A stretch of DNA of 64,000 nt from a virus. A model generated the notes under the pieces. That model was not told the origin of the DNA. It worked only from the letters and a program-made list of their open reading frames with translations, and searched no databases. Shown here in pieces: positions 56,681 through 64,000 of the stretch. Position numbers and translations under genes: made by a program. How positions within the stretch are numbered: the first letter of the stretch is position 1; every line of letters begins with the position of its first letter. The DNA is taken from the IMG/VR virus record IMGVR_UViG_3300001450_010303, positions 1-64,000 of that record, one strand, 5' to 3'.

Positions 56681-57347
56681 GAAAAATTATTATTTCACCA
56701 AAGATCATGAAGACGCAATAGTACGATACTCAATTACTAATTGCAAAAAAGAAAGGACAGATTTATATGTAAATTGGATCCAGCCGGCATTCAACGAAAT
56801 GGTTGATAAAATTGTTTTTACGTATAAATTTACTAATTTGCCAAATATAGATTATCTTAGAGATGAATGCAAAATTTGGTTAATGACAATTCTTGATAAA
56901 TATGACCAATCAAAAGGCTCCAAGGCCTTTTCATATTTTAGTGTTATCACGAAGAATTGGTTTATTCATAAGGTTAAAAAACAACAAAAGCGCAACAGAA
57001 GAGAAATTGATTTTGGAACAATATCAAAGTCATATGAAGAACAATACTTATCTACCAACGAATCATATGTAACCGAGAGAGAAGAACAAGAATTTTGGGA
57101 TCTCTTCTATAATGAGTTAAAATCATGGGACGCAGCCCAGATGAAAGATAATGATTTGAGGGTGTATAAAGCTATAACCATACTTTTTGAGTCAAAAGAA
57201 GATATTGAAATTTTTAATAAGAAAGCTATTTATCTGTACCTGCGAGAAATTACTGGATTAAACACCAAGCAAGTGGTAAATTCACTAAAGAAATTTAGAA
57301 AGAAGTACTCTAATTTCAAGCAAGACTGGGAGAGCGGCGACTTATGA
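56643..57347 (+). CDS. gp55-like late sigma factor
   Basis: 234 residues. A sigma region 2-like core (PNIDYLRDECKIWLMTILDK, FSYFSVITKNWFIHKVKKQQ) with the aromatic and basic residues that melt and bind the -10, as in T4 gp55. A helical C-terminus follows. It would redirect host RNA polymerase to late promoters. Directly upstream of virion genes, as expected. Confidence 0.82.
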   Translation: MKQTTEPLKKKRKKNYYFTKDHEDAIVRYSITNCKKERTDLYVNWIQPAFNEMVDKIVFTYKFTNLPNIDYLRDECKIWLMTILDKYDQSKGSKAFSYFSVITKNWFIHKVKKQQKRNRREIDFGTISKSYEEQYLSTNESYVTEREEQEFWDLFYNELKSWDAAQMKDNDLRVYKAITILFESKEDIEIFNKKAIYLYLREITGLNTKQVVNSLKKFRKKYSNFKQDWESGDL

Positions 57348-57652
57348 AAAATAAAAGTATTGAGGACTTAGTGGATGAAGCACTTACAAACATCCGTAGT
57401 GATAGAAAAATTACTAGGGAATTCCTTAATGATATTGCAAACACTTTGGCTAATGACACGGAACAATTAAAATACCTAAGTCCGGTAGCAGCTAAACATA
57501 TAGAAACGCTTCAAAGATCCAATGAGCAATTAGTTAAGATTATTAATATAAGACAGAAAAAGTCCGACGAAAGCATAAGGTTTTCAGACGAAGACACAGC
57601 TAACTTGTTCGATATAATACAGGGTGGAGTAGATGAGCGAAACCCAGAATGA
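57344..57652 (+). CDS. unknown 102-residue protein
   Basis: Helical and charged (IEDLVDEALTNIRSDRKITR, VAAKHIETLQRSNEQLVKII). It overlaps the sigma gene and the next virion gene by 4 bases each. It may help late transcription (as T4 gp33 does) or assembly; no motif decides. Confidence 0.6.
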   Translation: MKNKSIEDLVDEALTNIRSDRKITREFLNDIANTLANDTEQLKYLSPVAAKHIETLQRSNEQLVKIINIRQKKSDESIRFSDEDTANLFDIIQGGVDERNPE

Positions 57653-58731
57653 GTAAGACCTTTATTGATCCAGAGAGTGTATTAGCAGATCCTAAAGGTG
57701 CGTTCGATATGTTCTGTCAAGCAGCCAAATCGGTGGCCCCCTTTGATCTGCTAAAGAACCCCGGTTATCGCAGCGCCGTCGTGATTCGGGGCGCCCAAAC
57801 TCTCAATCATGCCGAGGCCTCTGGACTGGGGTTGGTTCCCGTGTCTGGTTCATCTAGAATCGCTGCTTTTTCATATATAGCAAGGTTAGAATCAGAGTGG
57901 TGCGAACATTGGCTCCTGCCAAACCCTTGCAGCCCGGGATCATCAAATTCGATTTTTACAGATCTCGAAGCCTCCCACATAGTGGTTGTAGGCCACACAG
58001 ATACACAATACGGAGCTTCAATTAACATAAACACCGGCGATTTTGTTGATATAAATTTAGAAAAGGGAGTTCATTTAAATAATCTTCAAAAAGCACGCCA
58101 CGCTGGCATGTCAAAACGAGGTAAAAATATATCAAGAAGTTATAGTTGCCCGGATGCATCAGGCGGAATCGCGGGGGCATTCAATGGCCTCCCCCCAGCA
58201 ACAGTCCCTCCCTCCCCATCTCAACTCGCCTTCCTAGCAAAATTGACTGCTATACTACTCGCGGATTATAACTGGCCTCCCGCAATAGTTACAGGATGGA
58301 CCAGATCAATAGAAAAACAAATATCTCTTATGGTGGGTAAACCCCAGTCGGAGGTTATAAGTACATATGGCCGGCTCACCGCTGGTCTAGTACAAAAAGC
58401 CCGTGATGGCGACTCGGGACCACTTGCGACATATATAAAAGACAACCCCAAGCGCTTTAACCACACTACCGGCCTCGCTTTAGATCTCCGGACTAACGAT
58501 CACATAACAGACGACGAGTTAAATAAGTTAATAGATGCGGTGATCAAAGCCGGCGGAAGACCGGTCTTAGAGCCCACGTCCACCGGATGTTTTAGCAAAT
58601 CCGGCCGCATGAGCAAGGGGAATACAACTCGACTTGGCATCCCCGGCAAAGGCAAATGCGGCAAAGCCGGCGGCGCGCCGGAGCACCTACATGTGACAGT
58701 ACCTGAAGTTCTCGCTCCACTAATTACGTAA
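57649..58731 (+). CDS. virion protein with M15-like peptidase domain
   Basis: 360 residues. The C-terminal half shows the VanY/M15 zinc site: H272 and D279 in FNHTTGLALDLRTND (H-x6-D) and H348 in PEHLHVTVP, with E345 as likely catalytic base. It would cleave cell-wall peptides, so it may be the baseplate or tail enzyme that opens peptidoglycan during infection. The N-terminal half is unassigned. No signal peptide. Confidence 0.75.
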   Translation: MSKTFIDPESVLADPKGAFDMFCQAAKSVAPFDLLKNPGYRSAVVIRGAQTLNHAEASGLGLVPVSGSSRIAAFSYIARLESEWCEHWLLPNPCSPGSSNSIFTDLEASHIVVVGHTDTQYGASININTGDFVDINLEKGVHLNNLQKARHAGMSKRGKNISRSYSCPDASGGIAGAFNGLPPATVPPSPSQLAFLAKLTAILLADYNWPPAIVTGWTRSIEKQISLMVGKPQSEVISTYGRLTAGLVQKARDGDSGPLATYIKDNPKRFNHTTGLALDLRTNDHITDDELNKLIDAVIKAGGRPVLEPTSTGCFSKSGRMSKGNTTRLGIPGKGKCGKAGGAPEHLHVTVPEVLAPLIT

Positions 58732-58748
58732 AACACCCTAAGTAAATT

Positions 58749-59912
58749 ATGCCAAAAAAGAAAAAAGCGTTCGTTAAACCAAAATACACTGAATCTGAGC
58801 AACTACTGTACGACAGGCTGAAAGCAGTTCGTGATAAGTCCGCAGCCACATATGCTTCGGAAAATTCGGTCTTCGAACCACTCGGTGAGAGTGACCCAGG
58901 AGGAAACCCAGAATTTTCGGATTGGTTAGGCGATGACTCATCACAATCAGATGAAGAAAGGGCAGATGCAAACTCAGCATATTTAAACGAAACCTCACCG
59001 ACCGGCGAAAATATACAAGCGATACCAAGCAATTCCGGAATCTATCACACTGTGGTTCCGATGAAGGATTTGAGCTTCAAAATCGCACAAAATGAATCTG
59101 TTATGCAACATGGGGGATGCTATATTACGATGGGCACTGATCGCCCAACCACAGTAATGAGTGGGTATGGTGCAAAGGGATTTCAAAACGCTAGCACAAT
59201 TGACTTGGTTGTAGGTAGGGCCGCCGGCTCTAGGGGAACAGACGGCCCCAAAGAAGGAGCGGTGGTAGATAACAACCCAGTAGCGGATGCTGCAAGAATT
59301 TATATAAGCCAATTAACTGACATCGATGTCAATTTTGGCCTCGCTGAATCGGTGTCTGGAGTAGCAACCGGCGGTTCCGGAATAGCAGTAAAGGCAGACG
59401 ATGTTCGAATAATAGGAAGAAGAAGTATTAAAATTGTGACTGGAAAGACGCAGGGCGCCCGCGGGTCCGGCCCCCACGGCGAATGGACATCATTAGGCTT
59501 TTCGATGCACCAGCCAGCGCCCTCAATTGAGCTTCTAGCAGGAAATACATCACAAGAAAGAGTAGTATGGGGCGGCCTTTATAATCCGATAGAGAAGATC
59601 TCTACTGTCCAGAGAGCTTGTTTGGGTTCTAACACCCGTGACGCCCTATCAGAATTAAATGGGATTGTGGGAGAACTGTGGAGTGCTGTATTCAACTTAT
59701 CACTTATTCAGTCTGGGTATAATTCTCTAGTTGGAATTGATCCTTTAAGGCCATGGGTGGCCGCGGCCGCCCCAACAGTTGGAATCGCAGCGCTACAATT
59801 TGTTTTAGATAGTTTATGGCATACCAAAGTTAATGCAATATTATGGGATCTGAACTATCTAACACCCTATGGATATAAATTCATTTGTAGTACAAACGTT
59901 AAACTGTCGTGA
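58749..59912 (+). CDS. probable baseplate/tail structural protein
   Basis: 387 residues. Basic start (MPKKKKAFVKP), an acidic flexible region, then Gly/Ser/Thr-rich beta segments (VMQHGGCYITMGTDRPTTVM, GVATGGSGIAVKADDVRIIG) typical of virion proteins. No enzyme motif. Placed between the M15-like gene and a giant ORF, which suggests a tail or baseplate module. Confidence 0.65.
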   Translation: MPKKKKAFVKPKYTESEQLLYDRLKAVRDKSAATYASENSVFEPLGESDPGGNPEFSDWLGDDSSQSDEERADANSAYLNETSPTGENIQAIPSNSGIYHTVVPMKDLSFKIAQNESVMQHGGCYITMGTDRPTTVMSGYGAKGFQNASTIDLVVGRAAGSRGTDGPKEGAVVDNNPVADAARIYISQLTDIDVNFGLAESVSGVATGGSGIAVKADDVRIIGRRSIKIVTGKTQGARGSGPHGEWTSLGFSMHQPAPSIELLAGNTSQERVVWGGLYNPIEKISTVQRACLGSNTRDALSELNGIVGELWSAVFNLSLIQSGYNSLVGIDPLRPWVAAAAPTVGIAALQFVLDSLWHTKVNAILWDLNYLTPYGYKFICSTNVKLS

Positions 59913-59933
59913 GCATATTAGTGAGAAAAAGTA

Positions 59934-62900
59934 ATGGCGAATGAATCAAAATTTTTAAAATGGCAAGACGAAGATCACGATGGCCTTATAGATGTATGTG
60001 ATGATGTAGTTGATGTTGAAGCAAATAAATGCTTAAATTGCTCCCCTAATCCGACAGCCATCAAAGTAGATTGGAAAAAGAAAACAGTAGAAGAGCCGTT
60101 CTTAAATGAGAGAACATGTGAATATCAAGTAACAGTTGTCACACCCTATACAACCGTAGTTGATGAATCATTGATAGGTTCTGAAGATGAAAGCTCTCAA
60201 GAGGTGATAGACTCTTTGAGAGACAGATATGAAGAATTTGTAGATGATGTTATTGAGTCTTTAATCGTTTTTTACGATAAAGAAGATAGTGGAGCATCAA
60301 GAACAAAGATAAAAGAAGCAATAAAGTATAGTAAGTATTGGCTGGATCCCCGTCCCAACTCACGACTTAAACTACTCTTTTCGGTTCCGTTCGACACACT
60401 GTTTGATATAGGCCCATATAACTCAGAAGATGAATATGAAGAGCCAAAGCCAGGAGATATCACAGTCTCCTACAACGCCGGAGATTTATCCACAAAAATG
60501 ATTAGAATCCGGAAGGGATTGAATCTTTACGGACGATACCTAAAAGTATATCGAGCTATTGATGGGGGTAATTTATTCTTCAAGGAAGACAACAGGATCT
60601 TCAACCTCGAAGACTATGGAGACTCCACACTTTTTACAAGCTCTATCATGTCAAGCTTGATAGATTACTTAAACTCGTACTTAGAATCAAAAGGTCTTAA
60701 TCTACCGGGCGTCGGCGGCATACTATTTTTTGCTGACAAGATTACAAAATTAGAATTTAAATTTAATAATTATCAGCCACAGTCGCTAAAAGTGTGGACT
60801 GAATCTTGTGGAGAAAAGCCGCTATTTTATAATAAGAAAAGATTAAGAGGGTTTATAAAATCCCCACCTTGGAAAGATAAAACAGCAGTCGCATATTTCG
60901 TACAATTATACCAGATGGAAGCCTCGCTGTCCGCGAGATCCCAAATACCATGGGAAGAATTTGTAATACAATACACATATCCAACAATTTATTCTTCACT
61001 TAAAACAGAAGAGGAAGAAGAATCCAGACAGGTGATGGGTTGTATAGGCGAAGCGCTAGAACAAGAAGCAAAAGAACTTGGTCAAGATATCTTAGATGAA
61101 GTGTTCGACCTCGGAGACGCCGTCGCCTATAAATTCAGAAAGAGTATATGCCAATCAGAAAATTCAGAATCGAGACAAGATGAAATAAATGTTGGTTTAA
61201 TATATGATCCAGACACCAATACCAGACAAAACATCTTTGCCATGGCCCAAATGCAGGCACTTAAGGAGCTAGACGAAAGCGATCAAATATTCACACAAAT
61301 GTGCGCTAGAATTCTATCGTCCATGACTCCCTTTGGTTCAGCGCAGAAGAAGATGGATCAAATGTGGGAGTTTGGGTTCGAAAGAATAAAGGCATGCGGA
61401 CTTCTTGATTTGTTACTGGATGCTATCAAATGTTTGATGGGAGGTCTTACGTTTGAAGAAGCTATGGCTAGCATGATCAAGAGCGCCCTTAAAGCAATGT
61501 CGATCGAAAACTTCGGAGATTTATTTGTAGGAATCCCTCCCGAAAAACAAAATGAACTCGACGCGTTAGTTAAAAAGAAATTAGAGTCCGGTGATATTTT
61601 CCCAGAAGGTAGTACAAATCAGCAAATTTCAAATATAATGGCCTCTGGCACCTCATACTCTAAGCCATGGGAAATCCAATCTGTAATAGACCAAGAAAGA
61701 AACAGTAAAAAAGAGGGCGCGTATGAGGGCTCAGTAGCCCCGCCAGCCTCTTATTCAAAAGAAGCAGCGGAGGCATCAACCGCGACCAGAAGAACACTGG
61801 CTCAACAGTTTGATGTAGCCGGCAACGCCGAAGACGAATTATCACCTGATATCGTTATGGAAGCATATGTAATGGCACTGATAGAGGTATATTCTGACAA
61901 TCTGTTAGCATTGGTGGATGAGCTTAACAAATTCCCGGGCGCGCAAATAATAGCCGGAATAATAGCAATGTTGGATTGCCCTATGCCGCCTCTGTTTAAT
62001 CCCGATCTGCTTAGCTTTATTAAAGATATCGAGCTACCGTTTTGTCGTGATCTGTCAGAGATTAGAACGATTAGAATGGAAAACCCATTTACTTGGATCC
62101 CAAAAATAAAAGATATAATGAACGCGCTGTGGGAAGCAATAAAATTTGCTGTACAGCAGCTTATTATGGCAATTGTTTTAAAATTGATGGTTAAAATATG
62201 TCAGATAATTGGAGACGCAATCTGTAAGGCGTTAGAAACAACAGGCAAATTAGCCGCCGCCGTACCGGCGGTGTTACAAGGAAGCACCACTTTTAAGGAA
62301 GTTGTAGGAGACGCTATCTGCGGACCATTAGCCGATGACGCACAAGTAGAAGATACTATGGTTGAAATGATGGCCTCTATGGGAGCCGGATCAGCCGCCT
62401 TAGCCAATCGAGATCAAGTATTAAGATTCACAGAAGATTTATCTTCCTCTACCACAAGGGCAGAGCTGATAGAAGGTTTTCTCGGAAATCCATCACAGGA
62501 TTTGATAGATATCGGGACGCAACTTCTGGAGTTTGAATATCCAGAATTGGGCGAAGCTATGCCCACCCCACAATCATTTGGAAGATTTATCACCAACGTT
62601 GGTAATGTAATGCCGGGCGATTTTAAAAAACAACTAAGAGAAATGTTAGATGAATCCCCGGAACTTGAAGGCCTTCCAGCAAACCCCACATTATGTGCAA
62701 CTCAAGAGCAGATAGACAACTTTAATGAGTTGCGCTGTACCCTATTAGACGGCCGCGCTACAAAAGAACAATGCGAACAGATGTTAGCTGATAATAAGAG
62801 TGATCTGTTAGATGATTTATCATCTCTTGGGGATGTGCTCCAGGGCGGCATACCAAACTATATCAACAGTAACATGCCACCAATAATCTCGCAACCTGGA

Positions 62901-64000
62901 TGTGATGATGGAATATTCCCACACATGCCAGAGGCATTAAAGTCTGCCGGTAGCCAAGTTCTTAAGAATGATTTGGAGATGCTTAAAATAGACTTTGCCA
63001 AGGACATGTTAGGAAATGGCGGCCTTTTTGCCGGCGATGACGATTGGGGATTTATGAATATGGTATTATCGGATACTGAAGGAAACCCCTTGACCGCTCA
63101 TTGGAGGAAAGCACATAATAATAATGATTATGTAAACTTTGCAACAAATGCGTCCAACGGCGGTTCTGCCTCTCAAGGATTTTGGGCATCATTTCAAAAA
63201 AATAAATCATTCCCACAACAACACGGACAGTTCCCAACGTACGTGGGTTCATGGTTAATGCGCCAATTCTTGGTCGCCGGCGAAAGTGATAACATGCCTC
63301 CAGCCGACTGCGGGGAAGGGCCAGACTCTGCAATGACAATGGCCTATGCGACCGATCTGTCAAGCGGTTTAGAATTTAATTCCAAAAATGATATTTCAAC
63401 TGCGCGAATATTTAAAAAGAGCTTTTCAGACTTAGGGTTTGATATGTTTTTTGGTGGTGGTATAGATCTCTTCATGCTTCCTGATTTTGGTTATAACACA
63501 ACATACGATACAAATTTAGTAACTGAACAGGTGATCATAACACGCGAACCACGCAAAGCAAACCCTGACATTTCTTTAAAATATAGAGACAATGCGGCAG
63601 GGTACCGCTCTTCGCCCAGATCTGATGATCGTACCTCCAACCCTAACTATAGTTATGGGTTTAACGTTAATCTATACATATCTGATATAGCTGAGGTTCA
63701 AGAAGAATACGAATACCGCGTACGAGAATTAACACCAGAGGAAATGGAAGAATTTAGTGTGGGGGATCCATCGGATCTAGGAATAACTGCAATTGCAACC
63801 CGCGGCACCGGGGTCTATGCAAACCGACCAGATGATAGCGCGCGAATAAAAATAACCGAGTATATCAACCAAAGGGCCGCGGTACAATCGCCAGAATCAG
63901 AATTAATTACACAGGAACCATGGATCCAGGAAGTCATCCCAGTACCAGACTGGTTAGGTAATATACCGGTTGTAGGCTGGGCCATGGCTGGCCTACTATC
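59934..64000 (+). CDS. giant virion protein, N-terminal 1355 residues, cut by window end
   Basis: Reading from ATG 59934 I find no stop up to base 64000. It starts MANESKFLKWQDEDHDGLID: residues 12-20 form an EF-hand/dockerin-like calcium loop (D12-x-D14-x-D16-G-x-I-D20), followed by a Cys pair (CLNCSPNP). The rest mixes acidic helical parts, hydrophobic stretches (about 730-750) and later beta regions. From memory, proteins with this start are large virion proteins of uncultured marine phages. Likely baseplate or tail-associated. The end lies outside the window. Confidence 0.75.
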   Translation, partial: MANESKFLKWQDEDHDGLIDVCDDVVDVEANKCLNCSPNPTAIKVDWKKKTVEEPFLNERTCEYQVTVVTPYTTVVDESLIGSEDESSQEVIDSLRDRYEEFVDDVIESLIVFYDKEDSGASRTKIKEAIKYSKYWLDPRPNSRLKLLFSVPFDTLFDIGPYNSEDEYEEPKPGDITVSYNAGDLSTKMIRIRKGLNLYGRYLKVYRAIDGGNLFFKEDNRIFNLEDYGDSTLFTSSIMSSLIDYLNSYLESKGLNLPGVGGILFFADKITKLEFKFNNYQPQSLKVWTESCGEKPLFYNKKRLRGFIKSPPWKDKTAVAYFVQLYQMEASLSARSQIPWEEFVIQYTYPTIYSSLKTEEEEESRQVMGCIGEALEQEAKELGQDILDEVFDLGDAVAYKFRKSICQSENSESRQDEINVGLIYDPDTNTRQNIFAMAQMQALKELDESDQIFTQMCARILSSMTPFGSAQKKMDQMWEFGFERIKACGLLDLLLDAIKCLMGGLTFEEAMASMIKSALKAMSIENFGDLFVGIPPEKQNELDALVKKKLESGDIFPEGSTNQQISNIMASGTSYSKPWEIQSVIDQERNSKKEGAYEGSVAPPASYSKEAAEASTATRRTLAQQFDVAGNAEDELSPDIVMEAYVMALIEVYSDNLLALVDELNKFPGAQIIAGIIAMLDCPMPPLFNPDLLSFIKDIELPFCRDLSEIRTIRMENPFTWIPKIKDIMNALWEAIKFAVQQLIMAIVLKLMVKICQIIGDAICKALETTGKLAAAVPAVLQGSTTFKEVVGDAICGPLADDAQVEDTMVEMMASMGAGSAALANRDQVLRFTEDLSSSTTRAELIEGFLGNPSQDLIDIGTQLLEFEYPELGEAMPTPQSFGRFITNVGNVMPGDFKKQLREMLDESPELEGLPANPTLCATQEQIDNFNELRCTLLDGRATKEQCEQMLADNKSDLLDDLSSLGDVLQGGIPNYINSNMPPIISQPGCDDGIFPHMPEALKSAGSQVLKNDLEMLKIDFAKDMLGNGGLFAGDDDWGFMNMVLSDTEGNPLTAHWRKAHNNNDYVNFATNASNGGSASQGFWASFQKNKSFPQQHGQFPTYVGSWLMRQFLVAGESDNMPPADCGEGPDSAMTMAYATDLSSGLEFNSKNDISTARIFKKSFSDLGFDMFFGGGIDLFMLPDFGYNTTYDTNLVTEQVIITREPRKANPDISLKYRDNAAGYRSSPRSDDRTSNPNYSYGFNVNLYISDIAEVQEEYEYRVRELTPEEMEEFSVGDPSDLGITAIATRGTGVYANRPDDSARIKITEYINQRAAVQSPESELITQEPWIQEVIPVPDWLGNIPVVGWAMAGLL

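Noticed and set aside
243-63363. Many open frames on the minus strand
   Set aside because: All lie opposite convincing + strand genes, lack ribosome sites, and translate to Ser/Leu/Arg-rich sequence without motifs. I see no supported minus-strand gene.
1-64000. Integrase, transposase, reverse transcriptase/diversity-generating element, att sites
   Set aside because: Looked for and not seen. Nothing in the window suggests a prophage or mobile insertion.

Overview
The window reads as part of a large, strictly lytic, T4-like (myovirus-type) phage genome, probably marine. Every gene I can support is on the + strand, genes are packed with 1-17 base overlaps, and the content includes a gp55-like late sigma factor, PIN-PhoH, a PD-(D/E)XK nuclease, an HNH protein, virion proteins, a tmRNA gene and a tRNA-Asn. 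The host is not identifiable from sequence. The lipoproteins, heptose and dideoxysugar genes point to a Gram-negative bacterium.

Layout. (1) About 1-10.6 kb is a GC-richer block of small, mostly unknown ORFs broken up by eleven near-identical promoter modules. Each has three TTGAC-type boxes at fixed 11 and 15 base spacing, then a 16-17 base spacer and a TATATT/TATAAT -10. It resembles an early or host-takeover region and includes a MoxR-type AAA+ ATPase plus a metallopeptidase-like/vWA partner, a zinc-knuckle protein and a SWIM protein. (2) About 10.6-15 kb holds a 450-base non-coding gap, tiny membrane peptides, a vWA lipoprotein and a secreted trypsin-like protease. (3) About 15-27 kb holds Nudix, HAD, Cys-rich and other proteins that share a short N-terminal tag resembling the T4 internal-protein capsid-targeting sequence. 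With them are IscU and IscA homologues, a Zn peptidase and a ligase-like/nucleotidyltransferase fusion. (4) About 27-35 kb holds exported thioredoxin and lipoprotein genes, tmRNA, tRNA-Asn, a papain-like enzyme, a cytidylyltransferase, HNH and PIN-PhoH. (5) About 36-56 kb is a 20-kb glycan locus: seven glycosyltransferase genes, nucleotide-sugar enzymes (Gmd, Fcl/ColC-like, ColD-like with His188, a short UDP-sugar dehydrogenase), a split TPP enzyme, radical SAM, sulfotransferase, methyltransferase, a split HldE pair, HAD and cupin. (6) About 56-64 kb holds the late sigma factor and then virion genes, ending in a giant ORF that runs off the window.

A paralogous family of small 'VGDLV' proteins (about 17 members, probably SH3-like barrels) is scattered through regions 1-4. 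Working picture (inference): the left block is expressed early from host-type promoters, the 15-26 kb block may supply a packaged protein payload, and the 36-56 kb block builds an unusual sugar for the virion or the host surface. Gene functions are assigned from motifs read by eye. No database search was possible.
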